DNA of 64,000 nt from contig NC_053040.3 of NCBI RefSeq assembly GCF_002575655.3, positions 351,917,267 through 351,981,266 on the forward strand. Reading direction: 5' to 3'. The notes under the pieces are model-generated. The model saw only the letters and a list, made by a program, of their open reading frames with translations. It made no database searches and had not been told where the DNA came from. Shown one piece after another: positions 55,386-64,000 of the stretch. Made by a program: the position numbers and the translations under genes. Every line of letters starts with the position of its first letter. Within the stretch, counting starts at the first letter, position 1. Source of the stretch: Aegilops tauschii subsp. strangulata (Eukaryota; Streptophyta; Magnoliopsida; Poales; Poaceae).

Positions 55386-58300
55386 CTATCTGTTCACAAT
55401 CTTCTTGCCCTTATTTTTCGTAAATGGAGTTCTTCTCTTGAACGGACGTCCTTTAGGTAGGGTGGTCCTGCTTCTTCTTGTGGTGTATGCTGATACTTCA
55501 TCGTCGTCGTCATGTTCCATCTTCGGGTCGCCGTACTTGTCGAAGTCTTGCTCATTGGCGACTCCATCCATTCTGATGATCTTCCTTTTGCCTCTCCTCA
55601 CGACAACACGACTGGGCTTTGACGGGTCGGTAATGAAGAAGCATTGGTCCACTTGGGAAGCCAGTACCCATGGCTCATTTTTCGCGGTGACGTTCGCGCC
55701 TGCGGTCTTGGATTTGGCTTCGGGTATAACCATGGCGGTGAAATACCGGTCTTCTTTTATGACGCTCTTGGCCCATCTGACACGGAACATTGGGACCTTC
55801 TCTCCAGCGTAGCTCAGCTCCCAGATCTCCTCGATCCTTCCGTAGTATCTGTCCTTGTCGTTACCAGTGTAGGATTCCATCGTTACCCCGGAGTTCTGAT
55901 AACCATCGCTCTTCATGTCCTTGTCCTCGGTGTAGAATGTGTAGCCGTTGATATCGTACGCCTCATACGTCATCAGGTTGTGCTCGGCGTCCTGTGACAA
56001 GGCGAATATGAGTTGTTCTTCCGCGGAAGAATCCTCATGTAAAGGGTACGACAGAAGCTTCTGCTTGAACCAACGCGTGAAACATGAGTTGTGCTCTTTG
56101 ATTATATCTCCGTCCGTCCTATGTTGGCCTCGGTCATTGTACGTCTTCTCAATAAAGGTTTTGTGCTCTACCACCCAAGGATCGACCATTTCTATGTGTT
56201 GTAGCGCGACTAGGTTTGCTCTTTCAAAGTCGGCGAGTCGACCCTCGAAGTCGACATGCATTTCGCGGCAACCCTCAGGGTGACCCCATCCAGCGAGCCT
56301 GCCGAGGTGCCTGTTGACGGGCAGACCAACGGGGTTCTCGATGCCTAGATAATTCATGCAGTAGGAGATGCACTCTTCGGTCAGAAAGCCCCTGGCTATG
56401 CTTCCCTCTGGACGTGACATGTTGTGAACGTATCCTTTGATGACACCATTCATCCTTTCGAACGGCATCATGCTGTGCAGGAACGTCGGCCCGAGTTGGA
56501 TGATATCCTCCACGATATGGACCAGCAGATGCACCATAACGTCGAAGAATGCGGGCGGGAAGTACATCTCAAGCTCGCATAGTATCACCACGATCTCTTC
56601 CTGTAGCCTTCTGAGTTGCCTCATGCCAACCGACTTCCGAGAGATGACGTCGAAAAAGTTGCATAGGCCAAATAGCGTTTCACAGACGTGCGCGTCCATG
56701 ATCCCACGGATTGCAACTGGAAGTATCTGCGTCATCAGCACGTGACAGTCGTGAGACTTCATCCCGCTGAACTTCTGCTTCGCCGAGTCTAGGTATCTGC
56801 TTATCTTCCCCGCGTAACCGTAAGGAAGTTTTACTCCTACGAGGCAGGTGAAAAACTGATCGATCTCCTCCTGAGTTAGAGTGAAGCACGCGGGAGGGAA
56901 GTCATTTCCGGTCTTCTTGGCCTTTTTGCCTTTGCGACGACTTTCCGTGTCCTGCTTCGCCTCATCATCATCATCATTAGCGTGAAGCTCCTCCCTGATG
57001 CCCATTGATTTCAAGTCTGCCCTTGCTTTCGGCCTATCTTTGGTCCTCTCTGGCATGTTGAGCAGGGTACCAAGCAGACTCTCGCACACGGTCTTCGTGA
57101 TATGTATGACATCAAGGCTGTGAGGCACACGGTGGATCTTCGAGTACGGCAAGTCCCAGAAAACAGACCTCGTTTTCCATACCTTCAGCAGCGGCTCTGG
57201 CGCCTTTCGCTTCTTTCCCGGCTCTGGCGCCTTTTGCTTCTTTCCCGGCAGTGGGCAATCTTTCCAATTTTTCAACAGCTCGTCTATTTCCTCGCCGCTC
57301 CTCGTACACGGGCGTCTTCGGGGTTCGGTTTCACCATCGAATAGATCCTTGCGTTTCCTCCACGGGTCATCGTCGCGAAGCCACCTTCGATGTCCCATGA
57401 ACACGGTTTTCGAAGACCCGGGATCTCTATCTAGCTGGCGATACGTTGTGTCATCCATGCACCTGACGCATCCAGAAAATCCATGGACCACCTGCCCCGC
57501 GAGATATTCATAACCGAGATAGTCGTGCACCGTCGTGAGCAGTGCAGCTCTCATAGGGAAATATTCTTTCTTTGCAGCGTCCCACGTATTGGTTGGCGTT
57601 TTCCACAGTGTGTCTAGCTCCTCTTACAGTAGCCCCAGATACAGATTGATGCTGTTCCCTGGTTGTTTCGGCCCTTCAATTAGCATACTCATGTGAATGT
57701 ACTTCCTCTTCATGCACAACCAGGGGGAAGGTTGTACATCCACACAAACACAGGCCAGGTGCTATGTGTGCTTCTCTGGCTGCCAAACGGATTGACTCCA
57801 TCGGTGCTCGCGCCCAGCACGATGTTCCTTGGATCCTTCCCAAATTCGGGGTGTTCGAAGTTCAACGCTTGCCACTGGCTTCCATCCTTAGGGTGACTCA
57901 GCATCTTGTCTTTTTTATTTATCTCCAGATCATTTGCGTCATCTTCTCGCTTCTTCTCCTCCCTATCCGCGTGCCAACGCAGGAGCTTTGCTACCTTAGG
58001 GCCCGCGAAATACCGCTGCAGACGAGGAGTGATCGGAAAGTACCAACCACTTTTCGAGGAGCTTTCTTCCTCTTCTTGTATCGAGTGACGCCGCACACCG
58101 GACATATGGTAGACTCCGCGTGCTCGTCCTGATAAATGATGCAATTGTTCATGCCCACATGGTATTTCACGTGCGGTAAATCCAGAGGACACACAATTTT
58201 CTTCGCCTCCTCGAAACTGGTCGGGCACTTGTTCCCCTTGGGAAGACGTTCGTGCCAGAATGACATGTTCTCGTCGAAGCATGCGTCGGTCATTTTGTGT

Positions 58301-58938
58301 TTTACCTTCATCTCCAGAGCCATGAGCGTTACTTTCAGGCGGGTATCCTCGGGCCTGCATCCTTCATACAATGGAGTAACTGCGTCTATCCCCAGTTGAT
58401 CTAGCTTGGCTTTCTCTCGGGCGGCAGCTCTTGCGTTATCCGTCTGCTTGAGAAGCAGCTCTTGAATATGAGGGTCCTGCACCCATCCCATCGATGGTCC
58501 ATCGTCGTCTGCTCCGCCGGCATCTTCATCTTCATGATCATGCCCTTCGTCTGCTCCGGCATCTTCCTCATCATCATGTCCGGCATCTTCTACATGATGA
58601 CTATGTACAGCATCACCGTCGTGATCATGTACTAGAGATTCTTCGTCTTCTCGCCCGCCCGAGCCGCGGTGGTTGTCTTGCTGCCCTTCCTCATTTCTTG
58701 CCCGGCCCCGATGGAAGACTTCATAGTCATCTTCATCACCTTGCCACCGATAGCCATCCATGAAACCACTCAAGAGCAGGTGGTCCCGCACCTGCCCGGA
58801 ATCCGGGTCCGCAATAAGGCTCTTCAGCTTGCATCTTCGACACGGACATCTTATCTCCGTCTCGTTCTTTTAAAGCATCTCGGCCTTCGCGGAGCTCAAA
58901 AACCTATTCACGATGCCTTCGGTCATCATGCGGACCAT
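55386..58938 (-). pseudogene. CACTA TNP2-type transposase, broken
   Basis: Likely start ATG 58,938. N-terminal part has IRCPCRRCKLKSL (58,850 region, zinc-binding-like Transposase-associated segment) and GFMDGYRW, then an Asp/His-rich acidic region. The Transposase_21 core includes CPVCGVTRYKKRKKAP, WYFPITPRLQRYF and GVNPFGSQRSTHSTWPVFVW, and continues in the 722-codon frame 57,554-55,386 with DLPYSKIHRVPHSLDVIHIT, then DUF4218-like KSHDCHVLMTQILPVAIRGI, then DUF4216-like YYGRIEEIWELSYAGEKVPM and a basic tail. Breaks: TAA 58,870-58,872, frameshifts near 58,045 and 57,720 (short C run), TAA 57,624-57,626. TNP2 proteins cut and join CACTA ends in the nucleus. This copy cannot. Confidence 0.85.
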
Positions 58939-59414
58939 GGTCGCTTGCGGGGTAGAGCAAAACGATATTTTAGAACCAAGAAAAAATTTGGCATGACTTT
59001 CCCTAAAAATAGGACCAAAAAGAATGCATAGTGCCAAAATTCTCGCCGAAACGGAAATGAATCAACATTCCGGCAAAATATTGGCAACTATCGCATTTCA
59101 AATACCGGTACCTGCAAACACAAACATATATGCAACACCACAAACATATGCAACACCACAAACATAGATAGATCTAGCTAGGACATAAAAAGTGCATGTG
59201 CACGTTGTTGGAGGGAGAACAACATAAAGATAGCTTCCCCCTTACTTACCTATCAAAAAAAGGGGGTTTAACCACTTAATTTGGATGAATTTATGGTGCA
59301 AATGAGGTGAGGAGGAGGAGGCAATCGAGACAAGCTTGGAGGAGGAGGTGGAGAGAATGAAGTGGGGAAAGTGAGTGGGTAGGTGTGGTTGTCCAAAATA
59401 TCTAGCTGGTCCCA

Positions 59415-59880
59415 GGTTACTAATGGCGCACCACCTACAAATGCGCCATTAGTAACCCTGGTTACTAATGGCGCACCTGCTGGTGGTGCACCATTAGTAG
59501 TTTTGCAAATATATATATACACACACACACACACTAATGGCGCACCAGGGCACAGTGCGCCATTACTAGTTTAAACTAGTAATGGCACACTATACACTGG
59601 TGCGCCATTAGTAGTTTTGCAAAAACAAAAAAAAGTAGTGGCGCACTCTGAGGCTGGTGCGCCATTACTAGTTAGAACTAGTAATGGCGCACTGTGCCCT
59701 GGTGCGCCATTAGTATGTTTGGAAAAATAAAAAAAATTGTTACTAGTGGCGCACCATGTGCTGGTGCGCCATTAGTGTGAAAGACACTAATGGCGCACCA
59801 GCACATGGTGCGCCACTGCTATATAGTAGTGGCGCACCACATGTCTGGTGCGCCATTAGTGGCCATTCCATCTATAGCCC
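59415..59880. repeat. Right subterminal repeat array of the CACTA element
   Basis: About 14 copies of AATGGCGCACC and GGTGCGCCATTAGT in head-to-head pairs, with short spacers such as TATATATACACACAC. Mirrors the left array. Confidence 0.9.
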
Positions 59881-59894
59881 TTTTCCTAGTAGTG

Positions 59895-61362
59895 CCATAA
59901 TCGAGAAACATATCCTTATTCCACTAAGGATAATTTTGACCGCTGTCCAGTGATCTACTCCTAGATCACTATTCTACTCCCTTGCCAAACTCAGTGTAGG
60001 GTATACAATAGATCTGGTACATAGCATGGCATACTTTATAGAACATATGGCTGAGGCATAGGGAATGACTTTCGTTCTCTTTCTATCTTCTGCCGTGGTC
60101 AGGCTTTGAGTCTTACTCAATTTCACACCTTGCAATATAGGCAAGAACTCCTTCTTTGACTGTTCCATTTTGAACTACTTCAAAAATTTGTCAAGGTATG
60201 TGATCATAGAAAAAACTTATCAAGCGTCTTGATCTATCTCTATAGATCTTGATGCTCAATATGTAAGCAACTTCATCGAGGTCTTTCTTCGAAAAACTCC
60301 TTTCAAACAGTCCTTTTATGCTTTCCAGAAAATTCTACATCATTTCCGATCAACAATATGTCATTCACATATACTTATCAGAAAGGTTGTAATGCTCCCA
60401 CTCACTTTCTTGTAAATACAGGCTTCATCGCAAGTCTGTATAAAACTATATGCTTTGATCAACTCATCAAAGCGTATATTCCAACTCTGAGTTGCTTTGC
60501 ACCAGTCCATGGATGGATCGCTGGAGCTTGCACATTTTGTTAGCACCTTTAGGATCGACAAAACCTTCTGGTTGCATCATATACAGCTCTTCTTTAAGAA
60601 ATCCATTAACGAATGCAGTTTTGACATCGATTTGCCAGATTTCATAAAATGTGGCAATTTGCTAACATGATTCGGACATACTTAAACATCGCTACGAGTG
60701 AGAAAATCTCATCATAGTCAACACCTTGAACTTTGTCAAAAACCTTTTTCGACAAGTCTAGCTTTGTAGATAGTAATACTACTATCAGCGTCCGTCTTCC
60801 TCTTGAAGATCCATTTATTTTCTATGGCTTGCCGATCATCGGGCAAGTCAACCAAAGTCCACACTTTGTTCTCATACATGGATCCCATCTCAGATTTCAT
60901 GGCCTCAAGCCATTTCACGGAATCTGGGCTCATCATCGCTTCCTCATAGTTTGTAGGTTTGTCATGGTCAAGTAACATGAACTCTAGAATAGGATTACCG
61001 TACCACTCTGGTGCGGAACGTACTCTGGTTGACCTACGAGGTTCGGTAGTCACTTGATCTGAAGCTTCATGATCAGCATCATTAACTTCCTCACTAATTG
61101 GTGTAAGCATCACTTGAACTGATTTTAGTGAAGAAATACTTTCCAATTCGGGAGAAGGTACAATTACCTCATCAAGTTCTACCTTCCTCCCACTCACTTC
61201 TTTCGAGAGAAACTCCTTCTCCAGAAAGGATCCATTCTTAGCAACAAAGATCTTGCCTTCGGATATGTGATAGAAGGTGTACCCAACAGTCTCTTTTGGG
61301 TATCCTATGAAGACACATTTCTCCGATTTGCGTTCGAGCTTATCAGGTTGAAGCTTTTTCAC
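59895..61362 (-). pseudogene. pol: Copia reverse transcriptase and RNase H start, broken
   Basis: From 61,362: KCVFIGYPKETVGYTFYHIS (post-integrase linker), RRSTRVRSAPEWYGNPILEF, then NYEEAMMSPDSVKWLEAMKS and VWTLVDLPDDRQAIENKWIF, the Copia RT N-terminus. A stop or shift near 60,736 follows, then IYGLVQATQ-like sequence near 60,500 and VYVNDILLIG (60,345-60,375), where family members have YVDD. The RT/RNase H connection is 60,168-59,974 and DHWTAVKIIL precedes the CACTA insertion. Non-functional. Confidence 0.85.
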
Positions 61363-61377
61363 ATAAGCATCGCAGCC

Positions 61378-62143
61378 TCAAACTTTAAGAAACGACAACT
61401 TGGGTTTCTTGCCAAACCACAGTTCATAAGGTGTCGTCTCAACGGATTTAGATGGTGCCCTATTTAACGTGAATGCAGTTGTCTCTAATGCATAACCCCA
61501 AAACGATAGTGGTAAATCGGTAAGAGACATCATAGATTGCACTATATCCAATAAAGTACGGTTATGACGTTCGGACACACCATTATGTTGTGGTGTTCCA
61601 GGTGGCATGAGTTTGTGAAACTATTCCACATTGTTTTAGTTGAAGGCCAAACTCGTAACTGAAATATTTGCCTCTACGATCAGATCGTAGAAACTTTATT
61701 TTCTTGTTACGATGATTCTCTACTTCACTCTGAAAATCTTTGAACTTTTCAAGTGTTTCAGACTTGTGTTTCATCAAGTAGATATAGACATATCTGCTCA
61801 AATCATCTATGAAGGTCAGAAAACAATGATACCCGCCGTGAGCCTCAACACTCATTGGACCGCGTACATCGGTATGTATTATTTCCAATAAGTCAGTGGC
61901 TCGCTCCATTGTTCCGGAGAACGGAGTCTTAGTCATCTTTCCCATGAGGCATGGTTCGCAAGCATCAAATGATTCATAATCAAGTGATTTCAAAAGCCCA
62001 TCAGCATGGAGTTTCTTCATGCGCTTTACACCAATATGACCTAAACGGCAGTGCCACAAATAAGTTGCACTATCATTATTAACTTTGCATCTTTTGCCTT
62101 CAATATTATGAATATGTGCATCACTACAGTCGAGATCAAACAA
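61378..62143 (-). pseudogene. pol: Copia integrase, frameshifted
   Basis: GAG_pre-integrase zinc finger with YLWHCRLGHIGVKRMKKL and CEPCLMGKMTKTPF, catalytic core with IIHTDVRGPMSVEA and TFIDDLSRYVYIYLM, and KFLRSDRRGKYFS as second Asp region. A frameshift near 61,600 separates PQHNGVSERHNRTLLDIVQS (third catalytic Glu in SERHNRT). Frame otherwise open. Confidence 0.9.
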
Positions 62144-62303
62144 ACTATTTTCATTGGGTGTATGACCATCGAAGGTTTTTATTCATGTAAACAGAACAAC
62201 ACTTATTCTCTGTCTTTAAATGAATAACCGTATTGCAATAAACATGATCAAATCATATTCATACTCAACACAAACACCAAATAACATTTATTTAGATTCA
62301 ACA

Positions 62304-62492
62304 CTAATCCCGAAAGTATAGGGAGTGTGCGATGATGATCATATCAATCTTGGAACCACTTCCAACACACATCGTCACATCACCCTTAACTAGTCTCTGT
62401 TTATTCTGCAACTCCCGTTTCGAGTTACTAATCTTAGCAACTGAACTAGTATCAAATACTGAGGGGTTGCTATAAACACTAGTAAAGTACAC
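62304..62492 (-). pseudogene. pol: Copia protease remnant
   Basis: Reads VFDTSSVAKISNSKRELQNK and VTMCVGSGSKIDMI. The active-site motif is DTSS where Copia proteases have DTGS, so this protease is probably inactive. Confidence 0.7.
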
Positions 62493-62549
62493 ATCAATAA
62501 CATGTATATCAAATATACCTTAGTTCACTTTGCCATCCTTCTTATCCGC

Positions 62550-63300
62550 CAATTACTTGGGGCAGTTCCGCTTCCAGTGACAAGTCCTTTTGCAGTAGAA
62601 GCACTTAGTCTCAGGCTTAGGTCTAGACTTGGGCTTCTTCACTTGAGCAGCAACATGCTTGTCGTTCTTCTTGAAGTTCCCCTTCTTCCCTTTGCCCTTT
62701 TTCTTAAAACTAGTGGTCTTGTCAACTATCAACTGTTGATGCTTTTCTTGATTGCTACCTTCGTCGATTTCAGCATCACGAAGAGCTCGGGAATCGTTTT
62801 CGTCATCCCTTGCATATTATAGTTCATCACGAAGTTCCAGTAACTTGGTGATAGTGACTAGAGAACTCTGTCAATCACTATTTTATCTGGAAGATTAACT
62901 CCCACTTGATTCAAGCAATTGTAGTACCCAGACAATCTGAGCACATGCTCACTGGTTGAGCTATTCTCCTCCATCTTGTAGGCAAAGTACTGTGAGAGGT
63001 CTCATATCTCTTGACACGGGCATGAGTATGAAATACCAATTTCAACTCTTGGAACATCTCATATGCTCCGCGGCGTTCAAAACGTCTTTGAAGCCCCGAT
63101 TCTAAGCCGTAAAGCATGGTGCACTAAACTATCAAGTAGTCATCATGTCGAGCTTGCCAAACATTCATAACGTCTGCATCTGCTCCTGCAATCAGTCTGT
63201 TACCTAGTGGTGCATCAAGGACATAATTCTTATGTGCAGCAATGAGGACAATCCTCAGATCAAGCACCTAGTCCGCATCATTGCTACTATCATCTTTCAA
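62550..63300 (-). pseudogene. gag: Copia gag remnant
   Basis: Nucleocapsid knuckle CFYCKRTCHWKRNC (C-x2-C-x4-H-x4-C, ~62,600-62,560), followed at once by a TAA. Capsid pieces include AYEMFQELKLVFHTHARVKR (63,070-63,000) and LIAGADADVMNVWQARHDDY (~63,220-63,150). Frameshifts divide it. Confidence 0.75.
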
Positions 63301-64000
63301 CATAGTTTTTCTCTAGGAACATATAAAAAATAAACGGGGAGCTACATCGCGAGCTATTGATCTACAACATAGTTATGCAAATACTATCAGGACTAAGTTC
63401 ATGATAAATTAAAGTTCAATTAATCATATTACTTAGGAACTCCCACTTGGATAGACATCCCTCTAGTCATCTAAATGATCACGTGATCCAAATCAACTAA
63501 ACCATGTCCGATCATCACGTGAGATGGAGTAGTTTTCAATGGTGAACATCACTATGTTGATCATATCTACTATATGATTCACGCTCGACCTTTCGGTCTC
63601 CAGTGTTCCGAGGCCATATCTGCATATGCTAGTCTCGTCAAGTTTAACCCGAGTATTCTGCCTGTGCAAAACTGGCTTGCACCCGTTCTTTGTGAACGTA
63701 GAGCTTATCACACCCAATCATCACGTGGTGTCTCAGCAAGAAGAACTGTCGCAACGGTGCATACTCAGGGAGAACACTTATACCTTGAAATTTTAGTAAG
63801 GGATCATCTTATAAAGCTACCGCCGAACTAAGCAAAATAAGATGTATAAAAGATAAACATCACATGTAATCAAAATATGTGACATGATATGGCCATGATC
63901 ATCTTGCACCTTTGATCTCCATCTCCAAAGTAATGTCATGATCTCTATCGTCACCGACATGACACCATGATCTTCATCATCTTGATCTCTATCAACGTGT
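63301..64000 (-). other. Copia 5' untranslated internal region
   Basis: No gene. AT-rich leader between gag and the 5' LTR, which is outside the window. Short ORFs here are not conserved features of the family. Confidence 0.6.

Larger units (their letters stand above)
47444..59894 (-). mobile_element. CACTA (En/Spm) DNA transposon, 12,451 bp
   Basis: Both ends carry the inverted repeat CACTACTAGGAAAAGG (left 47,444; right end CCTTTTCCTAGTAGTG at 59,894), flanked by a 3-bp duplication CCA (47,441-47,443, 59,895-59,897), the CACTA rule. Joining the flanks restores the Copia RNase H reading frame. Subterminal arrays of TACTAATGGCGCACC-type repeats occur at both ends. Two minus-strand genes: TNP2 transposase (58,938-55,386) and a second gene (52,099-48,501). 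Both are broken, so it is non-autonomous. Confidence 0.95.
45277..64000 (-). mobile_element. Angela/BARE-type Copia retrotransposon, minus strand, partial
   Basis: 3' LTR at 45,277-47,031, PPT complement, then internal region read right to left: gag (~63,250-62,550), protease (~62,490-62,304), integrase (62,143-61,378), RT (61,362-~60,200), RNase H (~60,150-59,895, resuming 47,443-~47,250). This is Copia order. The 5' LTR lies beyond the right edge. The LTR tips (minus TGAAGGAAATATGCCC ... TTACCCAACA) are those of the abundant Triticeae Angela/WIS/BARE group. A CACTA element interrupts it. All ORFs carry stops or frameshifts, so it is dead. Confidence 0.9.

Overview
The window looks like nuclear DNA of a Triticeae grass (wheat, Aegilops or barley type). 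It is packed with nested transposable elements typical of those genomes: an Angela/BARE-type Copia element, large Gypsy elements, a 12.5-kb CACTA transposon, Stowaway and Harbinger-like MITEs, and a short Helitron. I see no clearly intact host gene, rRNA operon, tRNA or CRISPR array. The two gene-like loci are broken or doubtful. All family names come from motif recognition by eye; no database search was possible.

Region 1 (1-24,689) is dominated by a head-to-tail segmental duplication. Copy A is 963-14,445 and copy B is 14,443-24,689, joined at a 3-bp TCA microhomology. Each copy holds, left to right: a small proline/alanine-rich ORF of unknown function; a minus-strand DUF295/F-box-like pseudogene; an ~83-bp tandem repeat; a minus-strand LTR-retrotransposon remnant (gag-like ORFs, leader, PBS-like site, ~1-kb LTR); a truncated Gypsy 5' LTR with a gag stub; and a ~209-bp Helitron-like element. 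After duplication, copy A took a 4,082-bp solo LTR inside the DUF295 pseudogene (5-bp target duplication; copy B gives the empty site). Copy B gained an 877-bp internal tandem duplication. A ~2.2-kb stretch is identical between A and B although the flanks differ by a few percent, which suggests gene conversion or an assembly artefact.

Region 2 (24,690-45,276) is intergenic DNA with small repeats: an exact 89-bp tandem duplication, a MITE, a (TA)n run, and a ~1.2-kb repeat in two direct copies and one inverted copy with a conserved short reading frame. A full-length 10.9-kb Gypsy element (28,536-39,425) sits inside it, with matching 2.7-kb LTRs, a TTTTC target duplication, a tRNA-iMet PBS, a PPT, an extra coiled-coil ORF, gag, and a pol broken by in-frame stops. 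To its right are a 5S-rRNA-like fragment, a strong hairpin, and nested MITEs including a perfect 55-bp inverted repeat.

Region 3 (45,277-64,000) is a minus-strand Angela-type Copia retrotransposon. Its 3' LTR is on the left, and its gag runs toward the right edge, where it leaves the window. A CACTA transposon (47,444-59,894, TSD CCA) is inserted in its RNase H sequence. The CACTA carries two minus-strand genes: a TNP2-type transposase, and a second gene with a Transposase_24-like segment and a Ulp1-like C-terminus. Both are broken by stops and frameshifts. It has TACTAATGGCGCACC-type subterminal arrays at both ends and an unexpected third array inside.

Relative order of events from nesting: DUF295 pseudogenisation, then tandem duplication, then solo-LTR insertion and sequence homogenisation; Copia insertion, then CACTA insertion. 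The Gypsy at 28.5 kb looks fairly young because its LTRs are very similar, but its pol is already dead.
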